Positions 1 through 10,614 of a stretch of 64,000 nt of DNA are shown here, piece by piece. The notes below the pieces were generated by a model. It saw only the letters and a program-made list of their open reading frames with translations, did not search any database and was not told the origin of the DNA. The first letter of the stretch is position 1, and each line of letters begins with the position of its first letter. Both the position numbers and the translations under genes were made by a program. The stretch spans positions 186,001 to 250,000 of the forward strand of contig NZ_CANKWH010000001.1 in NCBI RefSeq assembly GCF_947487305.1. Direction: 5' to 3'. The DNA comes from an uncultured Paracoccus sp. GTDB lineage: Bacteria; Pseudomonadota; Alphaproteobacteria; Rhodobacterales; Rhodobacteraceae.

Positions 1-1
1 C

Positions 2-409
2 ATGCTGAAGCATCGCGGCTTTCCCGGCCGTCTTCCCGGTTCGGACTTCCAGTTCACCATCCGCCGCGCCGTCAACAAGAAGGGCGCGACGCCGATCGTC
101 CGGCGCGAGCGATTCCGCGATCGCCGGGCTCACGACCGCGCCGCCGACGAGGGATTTCTTGCGGCGCTGATCGAGCATTTCGGAGGTGAAGAGTTTCAAC
201 GCGGAAACCTCGATGCCGGTCGCCTCTCCTGGCTGATCGGGCGCGAGGTTGTTGCAGTTGGGCAACTCGACCCGACCGATTACGAGCAATTGCTGCGGGT
301 CGATCTGGCTGCAGCCGAGGCCTCTTTTCCCCAATTGTTCAAGCAGGTTGGCGATGATGCCGACGGCGAGGACGAGGATTGGGACGAAGATCAAGAGGAT
401 CGTGACTGA
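2..409 (+). CDS. Hypothetical protein with acidic C-terminal tail, possibly 5'-truncated
   Basis: The frame is open from the window edge to a TGA at 407-409 and gives 135 residues. The first ATG is at position 2, so the true start may lie outside the window. The protein is basic at its N-terminus and ends in a strongly acidic tail of Asp/Glu repeats (about residues 115-135). I recognise no domain, signal peptide or membrane segment. It lies upstream of the small lipoprotein genes that precede propionyl-CoA carboxylase, with about 130 bases between, so it is probably not co-transcribed with them. It may be a lineage-specific gene; its function is unknown. Confidence 0.45.
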   Translation: MLKHRGFPGRLPGSDFQFTIRRAVNKKGATPIVRRERFRDRRAHDRAADEGFLAALIEHFGGEEFQRGNLDAGRLSWLIGREVVAVGQLDPTDYEQLLRVDLAAAEASFPQLFKQVGDDADGEDEDWDEDQEDRD

Positions 410-454
410 TGCGCGATTTGCCGCCCATGAAGGTCGCGTCACATGCTTGTCAGT

Positions 455-484
455 TTGACGGCCCTCTGTTGCGTGCAATATTCA
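455..484 (+). promoter_or_regulatory. Possible promoter before the first lipoprotein gene
   Basis: TTGACG at 455-460 resembles a -35 element. An AT-rich stretch at 477-484 (AATATTCA) follows at a 16-18 base distance and could serve as -10. It lies about 55 bases upstream of the ATG at 537, in the only gene-free stretch here. This is a pattern call only. Confidence 0.3.
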
Positions 485-536
485 GCGCAAATCTACAACC
501 GACCCCCAAGCGGGTCTCAACTACAGGCGAAGACCA

Positions 537-776
537 ATGCAAATCTCGACCCTTTTCCGCCCTGCGGGCGCCCTCGTCGTCGCGGCCACTCTGGCGGCCT
601 GCGCCCCCGGCTACCAGACCGGCCTGTCGCCCGACGCGCAGCGCGCTGCTGGCGGTGCTGTCGCCGGTGCCGTCATCGCCAAGGCGCTTGACGAAGACAT
701 CGCGACCGGCGCGGCTCTGGGTGGTGCAGCCGGTGCGCTGTGCGACGACGCCGGCGTCTGCCAGCCTCGCTACTGA
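537..776 (+). CDS. Small glycine-zipper lipoprotein (paralog A)
   Basis: This 79-residue protein has a typical lipoprotein signal: a basic start, a hydrophobic stretch and a lipobox LAAC at about residues 18-21, predicting acylation on the cysteine and anchoring in the envelope. The mature part is short and rich in Gly and Ala with GxxxG-like spacing (GGAVAGAV, GGAAGA), a glycine-zipper pattern seen in small outer-membrane lipoproteins. It ends in ALCDDAGVCQ, a CX5C pair. The next gene encodes a protein with the same ending (ALCDDVRLCQ), so the two are paralogs. Its function is unknown; the sequence suggests a structural envelope role. Confidence 0.7.
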   Translation: MQISTLFRPAGALVVAATLAACAPGYQTGLSPDAQRAAGGAVAGAVIAKALDEDIATGAALGGAAGALCDDAGVCQPRY

Positions 777-890
777 TCAACGCAACCGTGAACCCGCGTC
801 GCCGGAACCAACGGGCGTCGCGGGGGTTGCAGTTCGGTCAATACGGGGCGGTTCAGTTCCGTCCTTCGAGCAAACTGAAGGATCACATCC

Positions 891-1115
891 ATGCGTAAAC
901 CCGCAATGTTCGCAGCCATTGCCGCGCTCGGCTTTGCCGTCGCCGGCTGCACCCAGGGGATCAACCCGACCGACACCGACCGCGCCATCATCGGCGCCGC
1001 TGTCGGCGCGACCGCTGCCCATGTCGGCGGCCGCAAGGAAAGCGACTACTACAAGGCTGCTGCCATCGGCGCTGCCGGCGGTGCGCTTTGCGACGACGTT
1101 CGCCTCTGCCAGTAA
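891..1115 (+). CDS. Small glycine-zipper lipoprotein (paralog B)
   Basis: This 74-residue lipoprotein has a signal ending in the lipobox VAGC (cysteine about residue 20). The mature part carries two glycine-zipper stretches (IIGAAVGATAA and AIGAAGGA) and a C-terminal CX5C pair, CDDVRLC. It resembles the preceding gene product in length, architecture and C-terminus, which points to tandem duplication and divergence. A 114-base gap separates the two, and an intrinsic terminator follows this gene, so the pair seems transcriptionally separate from pccA. Function unknown. Confidence 0.7.
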   Translation: MRKPAMFAAIAALGFAVAGCTQGINPTDTDRAIIGAAVGATAAHVGGRKESDYYKAAAIGAAGGALCDDVRLCQ

Positions 1116-1165
1116 CAGCCTGATCCTGCGCGGCCAGCCGGCCGCCGCAGTATCCCCGACCCTTG

Positions 1166-1206
1166 ACGCCGTTCCCGCCTTGCGCGGGGGCGGCGTTTTT
1201 CGTTTT
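1166..1206 (+). terminator. Intrinsic terminator after lipoprotein B
   Basis: ACGCCG (1166-1171) pairs with CGGCGT (1191-1196), with additional inner pairing, and is followed by TTTTTCGTTTT. It separates the lipoprotein genes from pccA, which begins 30 bases later. Confidence 0.75.
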
Positions 1207-1235
1207 CCGTCTCAAGACAAGCCGCAGGGACAGCC

Positions 1236-3284
<2,049 letters not shown>

Positions 3285-3288
3285 GCCC

Positions 3289-3975
3289 TTGGACTGGCAG
3301 GCGCTCCTTCTGAACGACCGGGTTGTCGCATCCCTCGTCACCGCCATTGTCGGCGGTGGCGTGGTCGCGGCCGGGTGGTTCTGGACGCATTGGCTGTCGC
3401 GCATCCGCGACCGCTCGCTGCGGTGGGAGCGGATCAGCGACATCCAGCGCGCCCTGCTGGCCGAGATCCGGGCCCATGTCGTGGCGCTCGAGGCGCAGCA
3501 GGATGCGGGTGGTCTCGCGGCGCTGGACTTCATTTCCGACGAAGACTACCTGCCTATCCTTCCCCATGAGGCGAATGACCGGATTTTTCTCGCGCTGGTC
3601 GAGGATGTGCACATGCTGCCGGAATGGGCGATCGATCCGGTGGTGCGCTATTACCGGCTGCTGTCGGTGCGCTCGGCATTGGCGCAGGATATCCGCAACA
3701 ATGCCAAGGACTATCCCGAACGGGCGGCGCTGATGTTCAGCGACTATATCGAGATCAACGAGGAAACGCGGGATACCGGGCTGGAGGCAATGGAAATCCT
3801 GACGGCCAGCCTGAAGGGCGGACCCAATCCGAAAAAAAGTCAGGCCGAGGTGGAAACGCTGCTGGCCGAGCGCATGGCTGTCGCGCGCCGTGAATTGACG
3901 GCAAACCTGCCGGCGGAACTGGAGCGGCTCCGGTCTGGTTTCAATACGCGATTCTCGGGCCGGAGCGGCCAGTGA
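3289..3975 (+). CDS. Hypothetical single-pass membrane protein
   Basis: This 228-residue protein starts with TTG only 4 bases after the pccA stop, so it is probably read from the same mRNA. An N-terminal hydrophobic segment (about residues 11-31, VVASLVTAIVGGGVVAAGWF) suggests one membrane anchor, followed by a soluble, mostly helical, charged domain. No catalytic motif is recognised. The start is uncertain because the Shine-Dalgarno sequence is weak. Its 3' end overlaps the convergent small gene at 3941-4138 by 35 bases. The position between pccA and the mutase gene suggests co-expression but not a function. Confidence 0.6.
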   Translation: MDWQALLLNDRVVASLVTAIVGGGVVAAGWFWTHWLSRIRDRSLRWERISDIQRALLAEIRAHVVALEAQQDAGGLAALDFISDEDYLPILPHEANDRIFLALVEDVHMLPEWAIDPVVRYYRLLSVRSALAQDIRNNAKDYPERAALMFSDYIEINEETRDTGLEAMEILTASLKGGPNPKKSQAEVETLLAERMAVARRELTANLPAELERLRSGFNTRFSGRSGQ

Positions 3976-4138
3976 TGGGGGTCAGTCCAATCGCACTGGT
4001 AATCTCATTCGCGCGGCGGCGCGCTGGCTTGGCGGCCGGTTTCGCGCGCTCGGCGGCTTCGCGTTCCTCGCGGAACTCGCGCAGCACCCGCGACCGCAGG
4101 TTTTGCGGGGTCGGTTTCTCGACTGCCGAATTCGTCAT
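3941..4138 (-). CDS. Small basic hypothetical protein
   Basis: This 65-residue protein is rich in Arg, Lys, Glu and Ala (LREFREEREAAERAKPAAKP). I chose the ATG at 4138 because GGAGG stands 8 bases upstream; a longer reading from 4183 lacks such a site. A good promoter match lies at 4182-4210. The protein has no signal peptide or membrane segment and is not recognised. Its 3' end overlaps the 3' end of the convergent membrane-protein gene by 35 bases, which could generate antisense pairing between the two messages. Confidence 0.55.
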   Translation of the reverse strand: MTNSAVEKPTPQNLRSRVLREFREEREAAERAKPAAKPARRRANEITSAIGLTPITGRSGPRIAY

Positions 4139-4181
4139 CGCGCCATCCTCCGTCGCGGCGGAACGGTCCGCCGTCACCAAC

Positions 4182-4210
4182 AATATAGGTCAGGTCGCGC
4201 AGTTCCACAA
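4182..4210 (-). promoter_or_regulatory. Probable promoter for the small basic protein gene
   Basis: Read on the minus strand, TTGTGG (4210-4205) and TATATT (4187-4182) are separated by exactly 17 bases. The -10 matches five of six consensus positions. It lies 44 bases upstream of the chosen ATG at 4138. Confidence 0.5.
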
Positions 4211-4256
4211 TATTTCGCGTCGCACCCCAGCACTGCCCCCGATGCGCACCGCAGGG

Positions 4257-4778
4257 CTAGGGCAGCACCCCCGCCCGGCCGATCTCCTGCCGGCGCAGCG
4301 GGAACTTGTCGATGGCCCGGCCGATCTCGCGCCCGCTCCAGGGCAGCGGCTTGCGCAGCTTGACCTGACCGTCCTTGTCCATGAGGACCAGCGAAAAACC
4401 GCGTGGATGCAGGGTGTTGCGCCACACAGTTCGGGCATCGGGTGCGGTATCGGTGATCACCACCACGTCCCGCTCGGCCAAGAGGGCGGCGCGGGCGGTG
4501 ATGGCATTCATCTGCTCGACAAAGGCCGGGTCCTGCGGCGTGTCGGCAAAGACCACGACCGGGCGGCGCTGCCACAGGAATTCTTCCGGCGTGGCTTGCG
4601 CGGCATCCATGATCACCAGTTCGGGCGCCACGGGCTCAGCCACCACCTCGGGCGCCGGTTCGGGCTGGGCCTCAGGCTGGGCCTCGGGCGCAACCTCCGC
4701 AGCCTCGGGCAAGGCACCGGATTTCCCCGGCCCCATCGCGGCCAGAAGCATCACCATCAGTACGGGTCTCAGATTCAT
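4257..4778 (-). CDS. Secreted DUF4174-type protein
   Basis: The 173-residue protein starts with a signal peptide (MNLRPVLMVMLLAAMG), then a low-complexity Pro/Glu/Ala linker (about residues 22-55) and a compact domain with FLWQRRPVVVFADTPQDP and LVLMDKDGQVKLRKP, which resembles the DUF4174 family (thioredoxin-like predicted fold, no CxxC here). I chose the ATG at 4778 because AGAGGTG stands just upstream. It is divergent from the mutase gene with a 60-base shared upstream region containing CTATATTCC, a possible -10. The protein probably sits in the periplasm or on the envelope. Its molecular function is unknown. Confidence 0.72.
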   Translation of the reverse strand: MNLRPVLMVMLLAAMGPGKSGALPEAAEVAPEAQPEAQPEPAPEVVAEPVAPELVIMDAAQATPEEFLWQRRPVVVFADTPQDPAFVEQMNAITARAALLAERDVVVITDTAPDARTVWRNTLHPRGFSLVLMDKDGQVKLRKPLPWSGREIGRAIDKFPLRRQEIGRAGVLP

Positions 4779-4838
4779 CGGCACCTCTTTCCCTTGGAAT
4801 ATAGGGCAGACGGGCCGGGACGAAAGGACGGATAAGAC

Positions 4839-6983
4839 ATGACCGACGACACGAAACCGACACTGGCCGACTGGCAGGCGCTGGCGGCGAAGGAATTGAA
4901 GGGTCAATCGCCCGACAGCCTGAACTGGGACACGCTGGAAGGCATCACCGTCAAGCCGCTTTACACGGCCGAGGATACCGACGGGCTGGCGCATATGAAC
5001 AGCCTGCCCGGCATCGCCCCCTTCACCCGCGGCCCGCGCGCGACCATGTATGCCGGCCGGCCCTGGACCATCCGGCAATATGCCGGCTTCTCGACTGCCG
5101 AGGAATCGAACGCCTTCTATCGCCGGAACCTCGCCGCCGGGCAGCAGGGCGTTTCTGTGGCCTTCGATCTCGCCACCCATCGCGGCTATGACAGCGACCA
5201 CCCGCGCGTCGAGGGCGATGTGGGCAAGGCCGGCGTGGCCATCGATTCCGTCGAGGACATGAAGATCCTCTTCGACGGCATCCCGCTGGACAAGGTCTCG
5301 GTCTCGATGACCATGAACGGCGCGGTGATCCCGATCCTCGCCAGCTTCATCGTCGCGGGCGAGGAACAGGGCCACTCCCGCGCCGTGCTGTCGGGCACCA
5401 TCCAGAACGACATCCTGAAAGAGTTCATGGTGCGGAATACCTATGTCTATCCGCCCGAACCCTCGATGCGGATCATCGCCGACATCATCGAATACACCTC
5501 GAACGAGATGCCCAGGTTCAACTCGATCTCGATTTCCGGCTATCACATGCAGGAAGCCGGGGCGAACCTGGTGCAGGAACTGGCCTATACGCTGGCCGAC
5601 GGGCGCGAATATGTGCGCGCGGCCATCGCGGCGGGCATGGATGTCGATGTCTTTGCCGGGCGACTCAGCTTCTTCTTCGCCATCGGCATGAACTTCTTCA
5701 TGGAGATCGCGAAACTCCGCGCCGCGCGGATGCTGTGGCACCGGATCATGTCGGAATTCGGCGCGAAGAAGCAAAGCTCGCTGATGCTGCGCACCCATTG
5801 CCAGACCTCGGGCGTCAGCCTGCAGGAGCAGGACCCCTATAACAACGTCATCCGCACGGCCTACGAGGCCATGTCGGCGGCGCTTGGCGGCACCCAGTCA
5901 CTGCACACCAATGCGCTGGATGAAGCCATCGCGCTCCCCACCGATTTCTCGGCCCGGATCGCGCGGAACACCCAGCTGATCCTGCAAGAGGAAACCGGCA
6001 TCACCCATGTCGTCGATCCGCTGGCCGGGTCCTATTACATCGAAAGCCTGACGGCGGAACTGGCCGAGAAGGCCTGGGCGCTGATCGAGGAGGTCGAGGA
6101 GATGGGCGGCATGACCAAGGCCGTCGCCTCGGGCATGCCCAAGCTCAGGATCGAGGAATCGGCCGCCCGTCGGCAGGCGATGATCGATCGCGGGCAAGAG
6201 GTCATCGTCGGCGTCAACAAGTATCGCAAGGACAAGGAAGACCTGCTCGACATCCTCGACATCGACAACATGGCCGTGCGCGACGCCCAGATCGCCCGGC
6301 TGAAGACGATCCGCGCCAGCCGCGACGAGGCCGCCTGCCAGGCCGCGCTCGAGGAGCTTACCCGCCGCGCCAAGGATGGCGGCAACCTGCTGGAGGCGGC
6401 GGTCGAGGCCGCCCGCGCCCGTGCATCAGTCGGAGAGATCAGCATGGCTATGGAAAAGATCTTCGGTCGCCACCGCGCCGAGGTGAAGACGCTGGCCGGT
6501 GTCTATGGCGCCGCCTATGAGGGCGACGAGGGCTTTGCCGCCATCCAGCGCGACGTGGAAAAATTCGCCGAAGAGGAAGGCCGCCGCCCGCGCATGCTGG
6601 TGGTGAAGATGGGTCAAGACGGCCATGATCGCGGCGCCAAGGTGATCGCCACCGCCTTTGCCGATATCGGCTTCGACGTGGATGTCGGCCCGCTGTTCCA
6701 GACCCCGGACGAGGCGGCACAGGATGCCATCGACAATGACGTGCATGTCATCGGCATCTCGTCGCAGGCCGCCGGCCACAAGACGCTGGCGCCGAAGCTG
6801 ATCGAGGCACTGAAGGCGCAGGGCGCGGGCGAGATCCTGGTGATCTGCGGCGGCGTCATCCCGCAGCAGGACTACGACTTCCTGAAAGCGGCGGGCGTCA
6901 AGGCGATCTTCGGCCCGGGCACCAATATCCCCGCCGCCGCCGCCGATATCCTTCAGCTGATCCGTCAGGCCCGCGCGGCCTGA
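4839..6983 (+). CDS. scpA: Methylmalonyl-CoA mutase (single-chain, B12-dependent)
   Basis: The 714-residue enzyme rearranges methylmalonyl-CoA to succinyl-CoA using adenosylcobalamin. The large N-terminal TIM barrel (about residues 30-560) binds the CoA ester; conserved stretches include [26 protein letters not shown] and [11 protein letters not shown]. The C-terminal B12 domain (about 580-710) has the DxHxxG motif, Asp594-Gly-His596-Asp-Arg-Gly599, with His596 as the lower cobalt ligand. The length matches homodimer-type mutases. An intrinsic terminator follows at 7052-7074. With pccA upstream, it forms the propionate-assimilation block feeding the TCA cycle. RBS AAAGGAC precedes the ATG. 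Confidence 0.96.
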   Translation: MTDDTKPTLADWQALAAKELKGQSPDSLNWDTLEGITVKPLYTAEDTDGLAHMNSLPGIAPFTRGPRATMYAGRPWTIRQYAGFSTAEESNAFYRRNLAAGQQGVSVAFDLATHRGYDSDHPRVEGDVGKAGVAIDSVEDMKILFDGIPLDKVSVSMTMNGAVIPILASFIVAGEEQGHSRAVLSGTIQNDILKEFMVRNTYVYPPEPSMRIIADIIEYTSNEMPRFNSISISGYHMQEAGANLVQELAYTLADGREYVRAAIAAGMDVDVFAGRLSFFFAIGMNFFMEIAKLRAARMLWHRIMSEFGAKKQSSLMLRTHCQTSGVSLQEQDPYNNVIRTAYEAMSAALGGTQSLHTNALDEAIALPTDFSARIARNTQLILQEETGITHVVDPLAGSYYIESLTAELAEKAWALIEEVEEMGGMTKAVASGMPKLRIEESAARRQAMIDRGQEVIVGVNKYRKDKEDLLDILDIDNMAVRDAQIARLKTIRASRDEAACQAALEELTRRAKDGGNLLEAAVEAARARASVGEISMAMEKIFGRHRAEVKTLAGVYGAAYEGDEGFAAIQRDVEKFAEEEGRRPRMLVVKMGQDGHDRGAKVIATAFADIGFDVDVGPLFQTPDEAAQDAIDNDVHVIGISSQAAGHKTLAPKLIEALKAQGAGEILVICGGVIPQQDYDFLKAAGVKAIFGPGTNIPAAAADILQLIRQARAA

Positions 6984-7051
6984 TCCGCGACATCGCCCCC
7001 CTTCCTTCTCGCGGAAATATCCTCGGGGGGTGAATTGGCCGAAGGCCAAGA

Positions 7052-7074
7052 GGGGGGCAGACAGCCCCCCTTTT
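7052..7074 (+). terminator. Intrinsic terminator after the mutase gene
   Basis: GGGGGGC (7052-7058) and GCCCCCC (7064-7070) form a perfect stem with a five-base loop, followed by TTTT. The motif GCGGAAATATCCTCGGGGG at 7011-7029 precedes it and recurs in variant form in other gaps of this window. Confidence 0.85.
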
Positions 7075-7093
7075 CTGTGCCTAGATCAGGCCC

Positions 7094-7618
7094 ATGACCA
7101 TACCCCGCGCCCCCGACCGCCTGTCCGACGAGATGGCCACCGCCATCGGCCATGCCGTTTCCGCCTTCGGTTTCCTCGAGGAAGCCCTGAAGCGCGCCAT
7201 CTTCTCGCTGACCCGCAAGGACCTTGGCGAGGAGGTCAGTGAAAAGGCGATGCAGAAATGGCTGCGCCGGATGGAGGATATCGCAGATGACACGCTTGGC
7301 ACGCTGATCGACAGCTTCCTCGCCGCGCTGCGCAATGGCCGGATGGCAGAGCGGCAGGAGCTGGCCGGGGTGCTGGCCGATATCCGGATGAAGCGCAACC
7401 TGCTCTGCCATGCCTCGTGGCGGCGCGGGAAGGAACCGGGACAATGGCATCCGACCTTCATCAACACACGCGGCGAAAGCTTTCCCGACGACATGGGCGT
7501 CGAAGAGGTGATGGCGGTGCACGCCATGACGCTGAAAACCGCGCGGCGGGTGGTTGGCATCATGCGGGCCACCGGGATCGATGGCGAATGGCTGGGCTGG
7601 GATGATGTCGAGGCGTGA
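7094..7618 (+). CDS. Hypothetical helical protein with an HEPN-like RNxxxH motif
   Basis: This 174-residue protein starts just after the mutase terminator. It is predicted mostly helical; an early helix (GHAVSAFGFLEEALKRAIFS, about residues 19-38) is followed at about residues 101-106 by RNLLCH, which fits the RNxxxH signature of HEPN-type folds (RNases and nucleotide-binding helical proteins). The motif and helix order are suggestive only; no partner nucleotidyltransferase (MNT) gene lies beside it, so a HEPN/MNT toxin-antitoxin module is not supported. The next gene overlaps its 3' end by 17 bases, so the two may be translated together. Confidence 0.6.
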   Translation: MTIPRAPDRLSDEMATAIGHAVSAFGFLEEALKRAIFSLTRKDLGEEVSEKAMQKWLRRMEDIADDTLGTLIDSFLAALRNGRMAERQELAGVLADIRMKRNLLCHASWRRGKEPGQWHPTFINTRGESFPDDMGVEEVMAVHAMTLKTARRVVGIMRATGIDGEWLGWDDVEA

Positions 7619-8072
7619 GGGCAAACCGGGCTGGCCCCTGTCCGCGGATTACCCGCCGGTCTGGACGCTGGGGTTTGCCGTCGCCATCTGGCTCATCGGT
7701 CACGCCCTGCGCTCGGGTGCCTCACTATTTGTCGCACTCGGCTGGCTTCTGGTGCTGGCGGCCTTCGCGCTGATGCTCTGGGCGGTGATGCATTTCCGCC
7801 GCGCGAACACCACCGTCAACCCGCATGGCCAACCCGCGCGGCTGATCACCGGCGGGCCGTTCCGGTTCTCGCGCAACCCGATCTATCTCGGCGATGCCCT
7901 GCTGCTCGTCGGCCTCTGCCTTGCCTTCCGCGCTTTGCCCGCGCTGGTCCTGATCCCGCTCTTCGTCTGGATCATCAACCGCCGCTTCATCGGGCCGGAA
8001 GAGGCGCGGCTGACGGCGGCCTTTCCACAGGGCTACCCCGAATATGCAAGCCGCACCCGCCGTTGGCTCTGA
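7602..8072 (+). CDS. Isoprenylcysteine/phospholipid methyltransferase-family membrane protein
   Basis: The protein of about 156 residues has four hydrophobic segments and the conserved block GPFRFSRNPIYLGDALLLVG of the ICMT/PEMT superfamily, in which the Arg-Asn-Pro-Tyr region contributes to S-adenosylmethionine binding. Bacterial members are often annotated isoprenylcysteine carboxyl methyltransferase or phospholipid methyltransferase, although bacteria lack prenylated CAAX substrates; the true substrate is unknown. The ATGATG at 7602/7605 is the likely start, inside the end of the previous gene. The frame is open further upstream to 7554, but the extra residues look unlike the family. Confidence 0.78.
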   Translation: MMSRREGKPGWPLSADYPPVWTLGFAVAIWLIGHALRSGASLFVALGWLLVLAAFALMLWAVMHFRRANTTVNPHGQPARLITGGPFRFSRNPIYLGDALLLVGLCLAFRALPALVLIPLFVWIINRRFIGPEEARLTAAFPQGYPEYASRTRRWL

Positions 8073-8147
8073 CCCCGCGCTTTCGCGCGTTGCAACGCGC
8101 CCTCGTCCGCGCTAACACCCTGCCGATACGGGAAGAAGAGGGACATC

Positions 8148-9437
8148 ATGTCAGCGCCCCTACGCCTTGGCATTGCCGGGCTCGGCACGGTCGGGATCGG
8201 TGTGGTCAAGATCGTGCAGAAACATGTCGATCTGCTGGCCGCGCGTTCGGGCCGCCCGATCGCCATCACCGCCGTCTCGGCCCGCGACCGGATGAAGAAC
8301 CGCGATGCCGACCTGTCGGCGATCAGCTGGGTCGATGATCCGATGGCGCTGGCCGTGCGCGATGACGTGGATGTCTATGTCGAGCTGATCGGCGGCGATG
8401 CCGGCATCGCCAAGGACAGCATCGAGGCCGCCTTGCGCGCCGGCAAGGATGTGGTCACGGCGAACAAGGCGCTTCTGGCGGTGCATGGTCAGGAACTGGC
8501 GTCGCTGGCCGAAAGCCTTGGCCGGGTGATCCGCTTCGAAGCGGCGGTGGCGGGCGGCATCCCGGTCATCAAGACGATGACGGAATCGCTGGCGGGCAAT
8601 GGCATCACCCGCGTCATGGGGGTGATGAACGGCACCTGCAATTACATCCTGACGCGGATGGAAAGTGCCGGCCTGCCCTATGACACGGTGTTCGAGGAGG
8701 CGCGGCAGCTGGGCTATCTCGAGGCCGATCCGACGCTGGACGTGGGCGGCATCGATGCCAGCCACAAGCTCGCCATCCTCTCGGCCATCGCCTTCGGCAC
8801 CAAGGTCGATTTCGACGGCGTCGAGATCGAGGGGATCGAGCGGGTCAGCATCGACGATATCCGCCGCGCCCATGACATGGGCTACAAGATCAAGCTTCTG
8901 GGCGTGGCGCAGATGACCGCGCGCGGGCTGGAACAGCGCATGTCGCCCTGCCTCGTGCCCGCCGACAGCCCGCTGGGGCAGCTGCATGGCGGCACCAACA
9001 TGGTGGTGATCGAGGGCGACAGCGTCGGCCAGATCGTGCTGCGCGGTGCCGGGGCCGGCGAAGGCCCGACGGCCAGTGCCGTCATGTCCGACATCGTCGA
9101 GATCGCCCGTGGCGTGCGCCTGCCGGTCTTCGGCCAGCCGGCGGACAGCCTGCGAAACGCCCAGCCCGCCCGCACCGCCGTTCCGGCCGCCTATTACATG
9201 CGGATGGAATTGCAGGACAAACCCGGCGCGCTGGCCAAGGTGGCCTCGGTCCTGGGCGATGCCGGCATCTCGATCGACCGGATGCGGCAATATGGTCATG
9301 GCGAGGATGACCGGGTGCCGGTGCTGATCGTCACCCACAAGACCACGCCCGAGGCCATCGACCACGCCATCGAGGCCCTGCCCCGCACCGGCGTCTTGTC
9401 GGGCGAGCCGGTGGAACTCCGGATCGAGGAAGTCTGA
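8148..9437 (+). CDS. hom: Homoserine dehydrogenase
   Basis: The 429-residue enzyme reduces aspartate semialdehyde to homoserine in the branch to threonine, methionine and isoleucine. It has an N-terminal NAD(P) fold with GIAGLGTVGIGVV (about residues 7-19), the catalytic domain with NGTCNYILTRM and the family signature around EADPTLDVGGIDASHK, and a C-terminal ACT domain (about residues 350-429), which in this family mediates end-product (threonine) control. The RBS GAAGAGGGA precedes the ATG. It stands alone and ends at a strong hairpin opposite the convergent oxidoreductase gene. Confidence 0.95.
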   Translation: MSAPLRLGIAGLGTVGIGVVKIVQKHVDLLAARSGRPIAITAVSARDRMKNRDADLSAISWVDDPMALAVRDDVDVYVELIGGDAGIAKDSIEAALRAGKDVVTANKALLAVHGQELASLAESLGRVIRFEAAVAGGIPVIKTMTESLAGNGITRVMGVMNGTCNYILTRMESAGLPYDTVFEEARQLGYLEADPTLDVGGIDASHKLAILSAIAFGTKVDFDGVEIEGIERVSIDDIRRAHDMGYKIKLLGVAQMTARGLEQRMSPCLVPADSPLGQLHGGTNMVVIEGDSVGQIVLRGAGAGEGPTASAVMSDIVEIARGVRLPVFGQPADSLRNAQPARTAVPAAYYMRMELQDKPGALAKVASVLGDAGISIDRMRQYGHGEDDRVPVLIVTHKTTPEAIDHAIEALPRTGVLSGEPVELRIEEV

Positions 9438-9441
9438 GAGC

Positions 9442-9464
9442 GGCGCCCGCGCTCAGCGGGCGCC
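9442..9464. terminator. Bidirectional hairpin between hom and the LLM gene
   Basis: GGCGCCCGC (9442-9450) pairs perfectly with GCGGGCGCC (9456-9464) across a five-base loop. It lies between convergent stop codons and probably ends both transcripts, although neither strand has a clear T-run. Confidence 0.6.
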
Positions 9465-9474
9465 CTCCACCCCC

Positions 9475-10494
9475 TCAGCGCCAGCCCATCTCGGGCGCCA
9501 CATGGGTCAGGATGCTTTCGATGACATGGGCGTTGTACTCGACGCCCAGCATGTTCGGCACCGTCAGCAGAAGCGTATCGGCCTCGGCAATCGCCTCGTC
9601 CTCTTTCAGCTGCGTCACCAGACGGTCGGGCGTATCGGCATAGCCGCGACCGAAGATGGCGCGGAAATCGTCGATCTGGCCGATCTGGTCGCTCTCTTTC
9701 CCGCCCCGGCCGAAATACATCCGGTCCTGATCGTTCATCAGCGCAAAGATCGAGCGGCTGACCGAAACCCTCGGCTCGCGCGCGTGCCCGGCCGCTTTCC
9801 ACGCCTCGCGGAACTTGCGGATCTGCGTGGCCTGCTGGATGTGGAAAGGCTCGCCCGTCTCGTCGTTCTTCAGGGTCGAGCTTTGCAGGTTCATCCCCAT
9901 TTCCGCCGCCCAGACCGCCGTAGCGTCCGAGGCCGCGCCCCACCAGATCCGCTCGCGCAACCCTTCGGAATGCGGTTCCAGCCGCAGAAGCCCCGGCGGG
10001 TTCGGGAACATCGGCCGGGGGCTCGGCTCGGCAAAGCCCTGGCCCTCGAGCAGGTTCAGAAATACCTCGGCATGGCGCCGCGCCATCGCCGAGCCATCCT
10101 CGCCCTCGCCCGGCTGATAGCCGAAATGCCGCCAGCCATCGACCACCTGCTCGGGCGAACCACGGCTGATCCCCAGTTGCAGCCGCCCGCCCGAGATCAG
10201 GTCCGCCGAACCGGCATCCTCGACCATGTAGAGCGGGTTCTCATAGCGCATGTCGATGACGCCGGTGCCGATCTCGATGGTCTTGGTGCGCGCGCCCACC
10301 GCCGCCAGCAGCGGGAAGGGCGAGGCGAGTTGCCGGGCGAAATGGTGGACGCGGAAATAGGCGCCATCAAGGCCCAGTTCCTCGGCGGCGACCGCCAGTT
10401 CGATCGATTGCTGCAACACATCGGCAGCAGTCCGCACCTGCGAGCCGCGATCCGGCGACCAATGGCCAAAGGAGAGGAAACCCAGTTTTTTCAT
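9475..10494 (-). CDS. LLM-class flavin-dependent oxidoreductase
   Basis: The protein of about 339 residues belongs to the bacterial luciferase-like superfamily, which uses FMNH2 or F420 in monooxygenase or dehydrogenase reactions. Recognisable parts are the N-terminal strand LGFLSFGHWS, the block EELGLDGAYFRVHHF, and ISGGRLQLGISRGSPEQVV, which lines the flavin phosphate site in relatives. The start at 10494 (MKKLGFLSF) fits the family better than the ATG at 10524, though both are possible. No adjacent reductase or sulfonate-uptake gene is present, so the substrate cannot be inferred. Confidence 0.85.
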   Translation of the reverse strand: MKKLGFLSFGHWSPDRGSQVRTAADVLQQSIELAVAAEELGLDGAYFRVHHFARQLASPFPLLAAVGARTKTIEIGTGVIDMRYENPLYMVEDAGSADLISGGRLQLGISRGSPEQVVDGWRHFGYQPGEGEDGSAMARRHAEVFLNLLEGQGFAEPSPRPMFPNPPGLLRLEPHSEGLRERIWWGAASDATAVWAAEMGMNLQSSTLKNDETGEPFHIQQATQIRKFREAWKAAGHAREPRVSVSRSIFALMNDQDRMYFGRGGKESDQIGQIDDFRAIFGRGYADTPDRLVTQLKEDEAIAEADTLLLTVPNMLGVEYNAHVIESILTHVAPEMGWR

Positions 10495-10581
10495 GACCCT
10501 ATGCTCCGCTTGCAGGGTGGCCATATGCCACCCGCTTTGCCCCTATCTGGGATCAGAAGTGCAGCCTGTGCAAGTGGCGGC

Positions 10582-10605
10582 GGCCCTGCAGGGATGCGCA
10601 GGGCC
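10582..10605 (-). terminator. Hairpin after the acyltransferase gene
   Basis: GGCCCTGC (10582-10589) and GCAGGGCC (10598-10605) form a perfect eight-base stem just past the stop of the minus-strand acyltransferase gene. There is no clear T-run, so the role as terminator is tentative. Confidence 0.45.
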
Positions 10606-10614
10606 TGTGCGGCG

